Shown: positions 7,773-15,715 of the stretch, piece after piece
Numbering within the stretch: the stretch's first letter is position 1
Layout: each line of letters begins with the position of its first letter
DNA from: Thalassospira lucentensis
GTDB taxonomy: Bacteria; Pseudomonadota; Alphaproteobacteria; Rhodospirillales; Thalassospiraceae
NCBI RefSeq assembly: GCF_032921865.1
Contig: NZ_CP136684.1
Location: 2,825,001 to 2,889,000 of the forward strand
DNA: 64,000 bases
Reading direction: 5' to 3'
The notes under the pieces: model-generated
What the model saw: only the letters and a program-made list of their open reading frames with translations
What the model was told of the DNA's origin: nothing
Databases searched by the model: none
Translations under genes and position numbers: made by a program

Positions 7773-9602
7773 TTGACCCAATTTTCGGATCTCGGCCTGG
7801 CCGAGCCCGTCCTTCGAGCTCTCAAGCATGAAGGGTATGATGTGCCCACGCCGATCCAGGCACAGGCCATCCCATCTCTCCTTGAAGGTAAAGACCTTCT
7901 GGGGATAGCACAGACCGGCACTGGCAAGACTGCTGCTTTTGCACTGCCGATTCTGGACCGTCTTTCCAAAAACGAAACCCGCACTCCGGCGAAATCGTGC
8001 CGTGTGCTTGTGCTTGCGCCGACGCGCGAACTGGCTGCCCAGATTGGCGACAGCTTCCGTGCCTATGGCCGCTTCATGAACACCACGGTTGCCGTTGTTG
8101 TTGGCGGTGTCGCACATGGCCCGCAGATCAAGGCGATTACGCCGGGTGTCGACGTTCTTGTCGCAACGCCGGGCCGTTTGCTTGATCACATTGATGCAGG
8201 CAAGCTCAAGCTGAACAATGTCGATGTCGTCGTGCTCGACGAAGCCGATCACATGCTTGATCTTGGCTTCCTGCCGCCGATCAAACGCATCATCAAGATG
8301 TTGCCGCGTGATCGTCAGAACCTGTTCTTCTCGGCCACCATGCCGACCCAGATCGGTCAACTTGCCGGTGATATGCTTTCCGATCCGGTCAAGGTTTCGG
8401 TGACCCCGGTTGCCACGACCCAGGAACGTGTCGAGCAGTCAGTCTATATGATCGAGAAAAACCGTAAGCGTCAGCTTCTGGCGGAATTGCTTGATAACCC
8501 GCTTTTCAAACGTACTCTCGTTTTCACCCGCACCAAGCGCGGGGCGGATCGTGTGGCGCGTCATCTTGAAAGCTGCAAAATCAGTGCTGCCGCGATTCAT
8601 GGCAATAAAAGCCAGAATCAGCGTGAACGTGCACTGAATGCGTTTAAAGATGGTCAGATCGGCGTTCTGGTCGCAACCGACATTGCCGCACGCGGCATTG
8701 ATGTCGATGGTGTGACCCATGTTGTGAATTTCGAACTTCCGAACGTCCCGGAAAGCTATGTGCACCGTATCGGTCGTACCGCCCGCGGTGGTGCCAGCGG
8801 TTCGGCGATTGCATTCTGTGACGAGGAAGAACGCGGTCTTTTGCGTGATATCGAAAAAACCACCCGTCAGTCGATCCCGGTCATCGATCGTCGCGATGCC
8901 AAGGCAGCCGCCGAGCAGGAAGCGATTTCGAAAGCCGAGCGCGATGCCAATCCGGACCGTCGTGCCAGTAATGGCAACGGTAGCGGACGTGGTCGCAATG
9001 GTGGTGGTCGTCCGGGTGCTGGTGGTCGTAATGGTCAGGGTCGCAATGAGGCCCGTGGTCGTAATGATCGCAATGACCGGAACAATGATCGCCGTCGCAC
9101 CGAAGAAACCACGCGTGATGCAGCCAATGGTTCGGAAAATTCCGGCCGGTACAAGGGCGGTATCAAAGGTGGTGCGGATCGCAACGAACGCAATGATCGC
9201 AATAACGAGCGTACTGATCGTGCTGCGGCCCGTCCGCAGGGTCGTGATGGTGTGCGCCGTGACGGTCGTGATAGCCGCGATGCCCGTGATACCCGTAACG
9301 CCAATGGCGATAACCGGGTTCGTACGCCCAAGAAGGTGGCTTCGAACGGCGCGGGCGGCGGTGACAACCGTATTGCATCGAACCTTTCATTCCTTGGCAG
9401 CTCGGACGAGCGCCGCACGACCGGCAACGGTGCGAGTGCAAATGGTAAACCGGGCAATTCCGGCAAACCAGCAGCCCGCAACGCACGCCCCGGCCGCGCG
9501 CGCCCCGGCAAGCCAGTTGGTGGTCGCCTGGGCGCACGCCCGAATGGTGAGCGCCGTTCTGAAAACAATTCCGGAAACCGCAGCAGGCGCGAAACCGCCT
9601 GA
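7773..9602 (+). CDS. rhlE: DEAD-box RNA helicase, RhlE type, with RGN-rich tail
   Basis: A 609-residue ATP-dependent RNA helicase for ribosome assembly or mRNA turnover. The core (about 1-370) has the Q motif GYDVPTPIQ (21-29), AQTGTGKT (46-53), PTRELA, ATPGRLLDH, DEAD (156-159), SAT, and HRIGRTARGG. The tail (about 390-609) is low complexity, rich in Arg, Asn, Gly and Asp (RGRNGGGRPGAGGRNGQGR), consistent with an RNA-binding disordered extension. The start is TTG at 7773, nine bases after an AAGAGA ribosome site. No in-frame ATG gives the Q-motif region, and TTG may limit expression. A cold-shock gene follows, so the two may respond together to low temperature. Confidence 0.88.
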   Translation: MTQFSDLGLAEPVLRALKHEGYDVPTPIQAQAIPSLLEGKDLLGIAQTGTGKTAAFALPILDRLSKNETRTPAKSCRVLVLAPTRELAAQIGDSFRAYGRFMNTTVAVVVGGVAHGPQIKAITPGVDVLVATPGRLLDHIDAGKLKLNNVDVVVLDEADHMLDLGFLPPIKRIIKMLPRDRQNLFFSATMPTQIGQLAGDMLSDPVKVSVTPVATTQERVEQSVYMIEKNRKRQLLAELLDNPLFKRTLVFTRTKRGADRVARHLESCKISAAAIHGNKSQNQRERALNAFKDGQIGVLVATDIAARGIDVDGVTHVVNFELPNVPESYVHRIGRTARGGASGSAIAFCDEEERGLLRDIEKTTRQSIPVIDRRDAKAAAEQEAISKAERDANPDRRASNGNGSGRGRNGGGRPGAGGRNGQGRNEARGRNDRNDRNNDRRRTEETTRDAANGSENSGRYKGGIKGGADRNERNDRNNERTDRAAARPQGRDGVRRDGRDSRDARDTRNANGDNRVRTPKKVASNGAGGGDNRIASNLSFLGSSDERRTTGNGASANGKPGNSGKPAARNARPGRARPGKPVGGRLGARPNGERRSENNSGNRSRRETA

Positions 9603-9622
9603 GGCAGCTTTCCAAACTGATT

Positions 9623-9645
9623 GGTGCATCCACGCGGGATGCACC
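9623..9645 (+). other. Hairpin in the cold-shock gene leader
   Basis: Nine-bp stem GGTGCATCC/GGATGCACC with a five-base loop, between the helicase stop and the csp ribosome site. No T-run follows, so it is more likely an mRNA processing, stability or temperature-sensitive structure than a terminator. Confidence 0.45.
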
Positions 9646-9680
9646 GTAACGCCAATCGACACTCTAAAGGAGATTTAAAG

Positions 9681-9890
9681 ATGGCAACTGGTACCGTTAA
9701 ATGGTTCAACGCAACCAAAGGCTTTGGTTTCATTCAGCCGGACGAAGGCGGAAATGACGTATTCCTGCACATCAGCGCCGTTGAACGCGCTGGTATGAAC
9801 CACCCGCAGGAAGGCGACAAGATCAACTACGAACTGCGCACCGACTCCCGTTCGGGTCGCGTTTCGGCTGACGATCTGACCGCTGCCTAA
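9681..9890 (+). CDS. cspA: Cold-shock domain protein (CspA family)
   Basis: A 69-residue single cold-shock domain starting MATGTVKWFNATKGFGFI, with both RNA-binding motifs (KGFGFI and DVFLHIS). It is a single-stranded nucleic-acid chaperone that melts RNA structure. A strong AAGGAG ribosome site lies at 9667-9672. The frame is open further upstream, but that stretch contains the leader hairpin and is not Csp-like. It follows the helicase gene by 78 bp and is followed by a strong terminator. Which cspA paralogue this is cannot be decided. Confidence 0.92.
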   Translation: MATGTVKWFNATKGFGFIQPDEGGNDVFLHISAVERAGMNHPQEGDKINYELRTDSRSGRVSADDLTAA

Positions 9891-9898
9891 TTCGGTTT

Positions 9899-9965
9899 GC
9901 CTTCGCTTGCGAAGGCGCTGATTTGCGAAACCCCCATCCGGGTAACCGGGTGGGGGTTTTGTTTT
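9899..9965 (+). terminator. Tandem hairpins terminating the csp transcript
   Basis: A compact stem GCCTTCGC/GCGAAGGC (9899-9916) is followed by a second hairpin (9928-9959). The latter pairs AAACCCCCA with TGGGGGTTT around an inner CCGG/CCGG stem and ends in TTTTGTTTT. The second is a good intrinsic terminator. Confidence 0.85.
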
Positions 9966-9991
9966 ATCTGTACGTTTTATGTGGCCATACC

Positions 9992-10669
9992 CTAGGGGCG
10001 CAGGAATGCGATATTGGCCCGGGTCGCGGCGCTAAGTACATGAAAATGCATGGCATCGCGTGCGCCCGATGGATTGCGGTCGCGTACATAGCGCAGGATC
10101 TGTTCATGTTCGCGCAACGGTGCTTTGATTGCGGCGGCATTGGCAAAGGGCAGCATCTGGTTTTCATGGATGGTTTGGGCGGCGGGAAAGATCGCGGCGG
10201 CAAATAGCGGATTGCCCGATGCGGACAGCAGGATTTCATGAAATTCAGTGTCAGCATTGGCCGCGGTGATCAGGTCGTCGGCCTCGAATGCGGTTTGCAT
10301 GTCATCGATGCTGCGTTGAAGGGCGATCAGGTGATCGCGCGTGCGGGCCTGTGCGGCAAGGCCTGCAACATAGGGTTCGATCGCAAGGCGGAATTGATAG
10401 ACCTGTGCGGCCTGGCGTTTCTGATTGTCATCGCGCGGCAATCCGTCATGCGGGTCGGCGATATAGGCCCCCTTGCCCGCCTGAACCCGGATCAGTCCCA
10501 TGGCTTCGAGTGTTGCCAGGGCTTCACGCAGGCTGGCGCGGCTGATGCCAAGGGTGGCGGCCAGTTCGCGCTGGGCCGGTAAAGAGTCGCCGGGGCCTAA
10601 GCCGTTGCTTTTAATCAGGTTGCGAATGGCGCGCGCGGCGCGTTCCGGGGCGGTTTCAATGCGTGACAT
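9992..10669 (-). CDS. GntR-family regulator, FadR/FCD subgroup
   Basis: A 225-residue regulator. The N-terminal winged helix includes SLPAQRELAATLGISRASLREALATLEAMGLI. The helical FCD effector domain (about 85-220) has FRLAIEPYVAGLAA and the metal-ligand-like DTEFHEIL histidine. FCD domains bind small carboxylates or amino-acid-derived acids. The gene is divergent from a polar amino-acid ABC transporter 204 bp away, and a textbook FCD-type operator lies 12 bp upstream of its start. It therefore probably represses itself and the transporter, with the imported solute or a product as inducer. Confidence 0.88.
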   Translation of the reverse strand: MSRIETAPERAARAIRNLIKSNGLGPGDSLPAQRELAATLGISRASLREALATLEAMGLIRVQAGKGAYIADPHDGLPRDDNQKRQAAQVYQFRLAIEPYVAGLAAQARTRDHLIALQRSIDDMQTAFEADDLITAANADTEFHEILLSASGNPLFAAAIFPAAQTIHENQMLPFANAAAIKAPLREHEQILRYVRDRNPSGARDAMHFHVLSAATRANIAFLRP

Positions 10670-10681
10670 GCGGATTCCATA

Positions 10682-10696
10682 ACTGGTCTGACCAGT
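10682..10696. promoter_or_regulatory. GntR/FadR-type operator
   Basis: Perfect palindrome ACTGGTC-T-GACCAGT, containing TGGTCTGACCA. This fits the general TNGTNNNACNA pattern of FadR/FCD regulators and closely resembles the E. coli FadR half-sites. It sits 12 bp upstream of the GntR start codon in the divergent gap to the ABC transporter. Confidence 0.75.
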
Positions 10697-10873
10697 AGTG
10701 CCAAAATTTTTCCGACGCGAAAATCCAATATATTTAAGGTTTGTAGCTTTAATCAGCTTGCCATTTTTCGCAAGTGCGAAATTTACCCATGGACAATAGC
10801 ATAAATTTTATGCAGTTATTTTATACAGATTAAAAATAAGTCGAATAATCCACTTTCATACGGGTAGAGGCAA

Positions 10874-11656
10874 ATGAACAAATTTCTGAAATCAACCATC
10901 GCCGCGATTGCCATGATTGCGGCCCCGCTGGCCGGTGCATCGGCAGGGGCACTTGATACCATCAAGGAAGCCGGTGTTTTGAAGGTCGCCGTGCCGCAGG
11001 ACTTTCCGCCGTTTGGCACCGTGGGTGCGGATATGCAGCCCAAGGGGTATGACATCGATATGGCGGCGCTCATTGCAGATGACCTTGGCGTGAAACTTGA
11101 ACTGGTGCCGGTCGCATCGAGCAACCGCATCCCGTATCTGACCACCGGCAAGGTCGATCTGGTGATTTCAAGCCTTGGCAAAAACCCGGACCGCGAAAAG
11201 GTGATTGATTTCACCGATCCGTATGCACCGTTCTATAACGGCGTTTTCGGTCCGGCTGATATCGCGGTCAAGGGTGCCGAAGACCTTGCAGGGCATTCGG
11301 TTGGTGTAACGCGCGGTGCGATTGAAGATCTGGAGCTGACCAAGATTGCCCCGGCGGATCTCGAAATCAAACGCTACGAAGACAATAACGGGACGATTTC
11401 GGCCTTCCTTTCGGGGCAGGTTGACCTGATTGCGACCGGTAACGTTACGGCGGCGGCGATCATCGAACGCAACCCGCCGCGCAAGCCGGAACCGAAATTC
11501 CTGATCAAGAACTCGCCCTGCTATGTGGGGCTGAACAAGGAAGAGGACGCATTCAAAGCCAAGGTCAACGAGATCATTGCGGCATCGATTGCCGATGGCC
11601 GTCTGAACGCGATTGCCGAAAAGTGGCTTGGCATTCCGTTACCGGAAAAGCTCTGA
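10874..11656 (+). CDS. Polar amino-acid ABC transporter, periplasmic binding protein
   Basis: A 260-residue family-3 solute-binding protein with a signal peptide (about 1-25, ending in SAGA) and the family opening GVLKVAVPQDFPPFGTVGADMQPKGYDIDM. Residues such as SNRIPYLTTGKVDLVISSLGKNPDREKVIDFT place it in the GlnH/HisJ/ArtJ class. It captures an amino acid or related acid in the periplasm for the following permease pair and ATPase. GAGGCAAATG gives a reasonable ribosome site. Substrate cannot be read from sequence. The divergent FCD regulator suggests a catabolised, inducible substrate. Confidence 0.88.
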   Translation: MNKFLKSTIAAIAMIAAPLAGASAGALDTIKEAGVLKVAVPQDFPPFGTVGADMQPKGYDIDMAALIADDLGVKLELVPVASSNRIPYLTTGKVDLVISSLGKNPDREKVIDFTDPYAPFYNGVFGPADIAVKGAEDLAGHSVGVTRGAIEDLELTKIAPADLEIKRYEDNNGTISAFLSGQVDLIATGNVTAAAIIERNPPRKPEPKFLIKNSPCYVGLNKEEDAFKAKVNEIIAASIADGRLNAIAEKWLGIPLPEKL

Positions 11657-11708
11657 TCCTGACTTGATTGCCTGATGGCTTCACCCCTGACCGGATTGCT
11701 TGGTTTCA

Positions 11709-12380
11709 ATGGCTTATAAATTCGATTTCGGTGCAATCGTTCCCCATTGGGAATTGCTGCTTGATGGGGTTGTGCTGACAACCGAACTGACCGTCATTGG
11801 GGCCGTTGTTGGCGTCAGTCTGGGAACTTTGGGGGCGTGGGCGCGCGCATCGCGTGCCCCCGTCATCAGCCAGATCGTCGGCATATATGTGGAACTGATC
11901 CGCAATACGCCGTTTCTGGTGCAGTTATTCTTCATCTTTTTCGGGCTTCCGGCGCTTGGCGTGAAGCTAAGTGAATTTCAGGCCGCCGTTCTGGCGATGA
12001 TTGTCAATCTTGGGGCCTATTCGACCGAAATCATCCGGGCGGGTATTCTTGCGATCCCCAGGGGGCAGATTGAGGCCGCCCAAAGTCTTGCGATGAGCCG
12101 GGTGCAGATTTTCCGCTATGTCATTATCCGTCCGGCGCTCAAGAAAATCTGGCCGGCGCTTTCAAGCCAGATCGTGATTGTCATGCTGGGTTCGTCGGTC
12201 TGTTCGCAGATCGCGGCCGAGGAGCTGACCTTTGCGGCGAACTATATCCAGGCCGTCAATTTCCGTGCTTTTGAGGTCTATTTCGTGGCGACCGCACTTT
12301 ATCTGGCGATGTCGGTTCTGCTGCGCTGGGTTTTGAAGATATTCGGCAACTTCCTGTTTGAACGGCGCAGTCATGTCTGA
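11709..12380 (+). CDS. Polar amino-acid ABC transporter permease 1
   Basis: An inner-membrane permease of about 223 residues, HisM/GlnP family, with several transmembrane segments. It carries a family motif YVELIRNTPFLVQLFFIFFGLP and the EAA-type cytoplasmic loop (IEAAQSLAMSRVQIFRYVIIRPAL) that contacts the ATPase. The frame opens at 11700. I prefer the ATG at 11709, which gives MAYKFDFG. Its end overlaps the next permease start by eight bases, so the two are coupled and probably form the heterodimeric channel. Confidence 0.87.
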   Translation: MAYKFDFGAIVPHWELLLDGVVLTTELTVIGAVVGVSLGTLGAWARASRAPVISQIVGIYVELIRNTPFLVQLFFIFFGLPALGVKLSEFQAAVLAMIVNLGAYSTEIIRAGILAIPRGQIEAAQSLAMSRVQIFRYVIIRPALKKIWPALSSQIVIVMLGSSVCSQIAAEELTFAANYIQAVNFRAFEVYFVATALYLAMSVLLRWVLKIFGNFLFERRSHV

Positions 12381-13026
12381 ATTTACCCTTTGGGATATTG
12401 TTTATAACCTGCTGCTGGCAGCGCGCTGGACGGTGTTGCTGTCGCTTACGGCCTTTGTGCTGGGCGGGATTGTCGGGCTTTTGCTTTTGATGGTTCGAAC
12501 CGCGGGCAATCCGTGGGTGATGCGATTGGTGCGCGGTTATGTTGAACTGTTTCAGGGCACGCCGCTTTTGATGCAGCTATTCATCGTGTTTTTCGGTCTG
12601 CCGCTGATCGGGATTGATGTATCGCCCTGGATCGCGGCGATGCTGGGGTTAACGCTGTTTACCAGTGCGTTTCTGACCGAAATCTGGCGGGGGTGCGTTG
12701 AATCCATCGGGCTTGGCCAATGGGAAGCATCGGCAAGCCTTGGCATGAATTTCCGCCAGCAGATGCGTTACATCATTTTGCCGCAGGCGCTTCGCATTGC
12801 GGTGCCGCCGACGGTCGGTTTTTCGGTGCAGGTGGTCAAGGGGACGGCGGTTGCGTCGATCATCGGGTTTGTCGAACTGACCAAGGCCGGGACCATGATC
12901 ACCAACGCGACCTATGCACCGTTTACCGTCTATGGCTGTGTGGCGGTCATGTATTTTCTGATCTGTTTCCCGCTTTCGCTTTATGCCCGCCATCTGGAAG
13001 GAAAACTTCGTCATGTCGCTCGTTGA
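12373..13026 (+). CDS. Polar amino-acid ABC transporter permease 2
   Basis: A permease of 217 residues homologous to the preceding one: GYVELFQGTPLLMQLFIVFFGLP, then the EAA loop QWEASASLGMNFRQQMRYIILPQALR. The chosen ATG at 12373 overlaps the first permease and gives MSEFTLWD. The upstream alternative at 12358 is less likely. It overlaps the ATPase start by 14 bases. Together with permease 1 it should form the transmembrane pore. Confidence 0.87.
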   Translation: MSEFTLWDIVYNLLLAARWTVLLSLTAFVLGGIVGLLLLMVRTAGNPWVMRLVRGYVELFQGTPLLMQLFIVFFGLPLIGIDVSPWIAAMLGLTLFTSAFLTEIWRGCVESIGLGQWEASASLGMNFRQQMRYIILPQALRIAVPPTVGFSVQVVKGTAVASIIGFVELTKAGTMITNATYAPFTVYGCVAVMYFLICFPLSLYARHLEGKLRHVAR

Positions 13027-13741
13027 ACTGCACGCTATCCACAAAAGCTTTGGCGAGCTGGAAGTCCTTAAAGGCATTGATCTTAAGATCGAGGAGGGGC
13101 AGGTGATTGCCCTGATCGGGAAAAGCGGATCTGGCAAAAGCACGCTTTTGCGCACGATCAACGGCCTTGAAACCATCAATGACGGGACGATCATGGTGGC
13201 GGGAAAGAAGGTTGGTGACCGCGATACGGATCTGCTGACCCTGCGGCTTAATGTCGGCATGGTGTTTCAGCAGTTCAATCTGTTTCCGCACTACACCGCG
13301 CTTGAAAACGTCATGCTGTCGCCGCAGGTCGTGAAAAAGCAGTCAAAGGCCGAAGCCAAGGACGTAGCCGAGGAAATGCTGGCCAAGGTCGGACTTGCCG
13401 ACAAGATGATGCATTACCCCGATCAGCTTTCAGGCGGGCAGCAGCAGCGCGTGGCGATTGCGCGCGCCCTGGCCATGAAGCCGCGTGTGTTGCTGTGTGA
13501 CGAGGTCACATCGGCCCTTGATCCCGAACTGGTGAACGAGGTTCTGGCTGTCGTGCGCCAGCTTGCCGAGGAAGGCATGACATTGGTCATGGTGACCCAT
13601 GAAATGCGGTTTGCGCGCGAGGTTTGCGACAAACTGGTCTTCATGCATCAGGGCCGTATTCATGAAAGCGGTGCGCCTGAGGCGGTTTTTGCCAATCCGA
13701 AAACCCCGGAACTTGCCAGTTTTGTCGGTGGGCTTTCCTGA
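13013..13741 (+). CDS. Polar amino-acid ABC transporter ATPase
   Basis: A 242-residue ABC ATPase of the GlnQ/HisP type. It has Walker A GKSGSGKST, the Q-loop VFQQFNLFPHYTALENV, the signature LSGGQQQRVAIARALA, Walker B VLLCDEVTSALDPE, and the H-loop VMVTHEMRFA. Start ATG at 13013 (MSLVELHAIHKSFG) overlaps permease 2. This completes a four-gene importer (binding protein, two permeases, ATPase), with the SBP-permease gap of about 50 bp and all later junctions overlapping. Confidence 0.92.
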   Translation: MSLVELHAIHKSFGELEVLKGIDLKIEEGQVIALIGKSGSGKSTLLRTINGLETINDGTIMVAGKKVGDRDTDLLTLRLNVGMVFQQFNLFPHYTALENVMLSPQVVKKQSKAEAKDVAEEMLAKVGLADKMMHYPDQLSGGQQQRVAIARALAMKPRVLLCDEVTSALDPELVNEVLAVVRQLAEEGMTLVMVTHEMRFAREVCDKLVFMHQGRIHESGAPEAVFANPKTPELASFVGGLS

Positions 13742-13853
13742 GCCGGTTGTGCGATTTGTGACAATTTCACAGGTTTGCAATTAGGGGTATTTCCTGTCGG
13801 CGGTTGATCATCTAAAACGTGCTTTGGGCTTATGATGAGGCGGGGGCACGAAA

Positions 13854-15113
13854 TTGCGCGATCAGACCGGCACGGCACAGGATGGCGGACATCCTGAAAA
13901 CGGAAATCTTCGGCCGGTATCTGGTGTAACCGCCTTTCTGGATCGCTATCCTTTTCTGGTGCTTGGCCTGCTTTTGATGGGGGCGTTTACCGCGTCTTCT
14001 GCGGCACCGCTGGGCGGGCTTTATGTCATTGAGGGATTGGGGGAGCCGCCATGGAAGGTCAGCATGGTGGCAATCGTTCAAGTCGTCGTAACCCTTCTGA
14101 CCAACCGGGCATTTGGCCGCGCGATTGACCGGGCCGTGCCGATCAAGGCGCTTCTGATCACCAGCATCGTCTGCTTTGCCAGTGGCATGGCGATCCTTGC
14201 GACGTTTCAGATTTACTGGGTCTATCTTTGCCTTGCCTCGATCCTGCTTGGCATCGGGTCTGGGGCGCTTTCGGTGATGTATTCGTTTGGGCGTCTGTTT
14301 GCCGAACAGACCGGGCGCGACGTCGTAAAATTCAACGGGTTTCTGCGCATGCAGACATCGCTTGGCTGGATGGTTGGCCCGGCGGCGTCATTATCGGTCT
14401 TCGGCGCGTTTGGCTTTACGGTGACCTATTACAGCATCGCAGCCCTTGGAGCGGTGTGGTTCATCGTATGTTTGTTCATCGTCCCGGCGGCATTCAAAAC
14501 CCATCATCCCGGTTCGCTTGTGACGGGCAAGAAAATCCCGTTCAATTTTGGATTGCTTCTGGCCTGTGTGCCGGTGTTTTTCATCGGGGCGGGCAATGTC
14601 GTGTTCGTAACCGCCATGCCGCTTTATTTCACAACCGAACTTGGGCTTATTGCATCGGCGGCTGGTTTTGCCCTGACGGTGAAATGCTTTGTCGAGGTGG
14701 TGGTGATTTACTACTGCGCACATCTGATCAGAAAGATCGGCGAGCGCGGCGGCATGATACTGGCCGCCGTGCTTGCCGCGATCTTCTTCGGGCTGATCTA
14801 TAACGCGACCAGTCTTGCCGATGTGCTGGTGCTTGGGGCCCTTGACGGGATTTATTACGGCATCTTTGCGGGGATCAGTATGACATTTGTTCAAAACTTC
14901 GCCCCTGATCGCCCCGGCGTCGCAACCAGTTATTATGTCAGCACCCTGTTCATCGGTGGCCTTGTCGCCAATCTTGCAACCGGTTTCATCGCAACGTGGT
15001 ATTCCTTCCAGGCAACCGTTCTGGTGGCCGGTGGTTTCGCGCTGGTTGGCGGGGTGGTGTTGATGATGATGAAGGATGCCAAGGCAGCGCATGAAACGCC
15101 AACAATCGCCTGA
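13854..15113 (+). CDS. MFS transporter, sugar-efflux (SET)-like
   Basis: A 419-residue major facilitator protein with about 12 hydrophobic segments. The start appears to be TTG at 13854, shortly after a GAGGCGGGGG ribosome-like run. The loop between helices 2 and 3 contains the MFS-A-like NRAFGRAIDRAVPIK, and helix 5 shows RMQTSLGWMVGPAASL. The overall pattern resembles SetA-type sugar efflux transporters, but substrate assignment is tentative. It is codirectional with the ABC operon 112 bp upstream and may be separately transcribed. Confidence 0.75.
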   Translation: MRDQTGTAQDGGHPENGNLRPVSGVTAFLDRYPFLVLGLLLMGAFTASSAAPLGGLYVIEGLGEPPWKVSMVAIVQVVVTLLTNRAFGRAIDRAVPIKALLITSIVCFASGMAILATFQIYWVYLCLASILLGIGSGALSVMYSFGRLFAEQTGRDVVKFNGFLRMQTSLGWMVGPAASLSVFGAFGFTVTYYSIAALGAVWFIVCLFIVPAAFKTHHPGSLVTGKKIPFNFGLLLACVPVFFIGAGNVVFVTAMPLYFTTELGLIASAAGFALTVKCFVEVVVIYYCAHLIRKIGERGGMILAAVLAAIFFGLIYNATSLADVLVLGALDGIYYGIFAGISMTFVQNFAPDRPGVATSYYVSTLFIGGLVANLATGFIATWYSFQATVLVAGGFALVGGVVLMMMKDAKAAHETPTIA

Positions 15114-15151
15114 TGGCTTGACTTTATCATCTGCCTGACGATTATCGCGCC

Positions 15152-15634
15152 ATGTCTGAAAATACATCAAATAAAGCGGCGATGCGGCCGCGTATCCTTG
15201 TCGATGCGGATGCCTGTCCGGTGAAGGCGGAATGCGAACGCGTGGCCGAACGCCATCGTCTGGAAATGATCATGGTGTCAAATGGCGGTATTCGCCCGTC
15301 GCGCAATCCGTTGGTCCGGATCGTGATTGTGCCGCCGGAACCCGATGCGGCCGATGACTGGATTGCCGAAAATGCCGTCAAGAACGACGTGATCGTGACC
15401 AACGATATTCCGCTGGCATCGCGGGGGCTTGAAATCGGCGCGCGCGTGTTGCGTCCGAATGGCCAGGAATTTACCGAGGCGAATATCGGCAATGCACTGG
15501 CCGGGCGCGAAATCGCCGCCCATATGCGCGAAGTCACTGGGGAGCAAGGCCGCAATGCGGGCTTTACCCAAAAAGACCGGTCGAAATTTTCCAATATGCT
15601 GGAAGTAACGATACAGGCCGCCCTGCGCCGTTAA
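15152..15634 (+). CDS. YaiI/YqxD-family protein (DUF188)
   Basis: A 160-residue member of the YaiI/YqxD (DUF188) family, with ILVDADACPVKAE near the N-terminus, then MIMVSNGGIRPSRNP, a central NDVIVTNDIPLASRGLE, and VLRPNGQEFTEANI. The conserved acidic residues suggest a PIN-like nuclease fold, but the biochemical role of the family is not established. It follows the MFS gene by 38 bp and may be cotranscribed. The stop codon lies in the loop of a strong hairpin shared with the convergent aldehyde dehydrogenase gene. Confidence 0.9.
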   Translation: MSENTSNKAAMRPRILVDADACPVKAECERVAERHRLEMIMVSNGGIRPSRNPLVRIVIVPPEPDAADDWIAENAVKNDVIVTNDIPLASRGLEIGARVLRPNGQEFTEANIGNALAGREIAAHMREVTGEQGRNAGFTQKDRSKFSNMLEVTIQAALRR

Positions 15635-15649
15635 GCGCAAGGCGGCCTG
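15614..15649. terminator. Convergent hairpin over the yaiI stop codon
   Basis: A 15-bp stem with one mismatch (CAGGCCGCC...GGCGGCCTG outer, TGCGC/GCGCA inner), with the TAA of yaiI in its loop. There is no T-run, so it may rely on Rho or act mainly as a 3' end stabiliser between convergent genes. Confidence 0.5.
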
Positions 15650-15715
15650 CCACAGGTCCCGGTCGATCATCTGAGGGAGTACGACCGGGCTTCCCCCCTG
15701 CGGAACGTAATATCC

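Noticed and set aside
8758-9678. A 306-codon plus-strand frame inside the helicase tail and a 232-codon minus-strand frame over the same region
   Set aside because: Val/Met/Arg- or Pro/Leu/Arg-rich shadows created by the repetitive RGN-coding DNA. No ribosome site or family, while the helicase frame continues a known protein.
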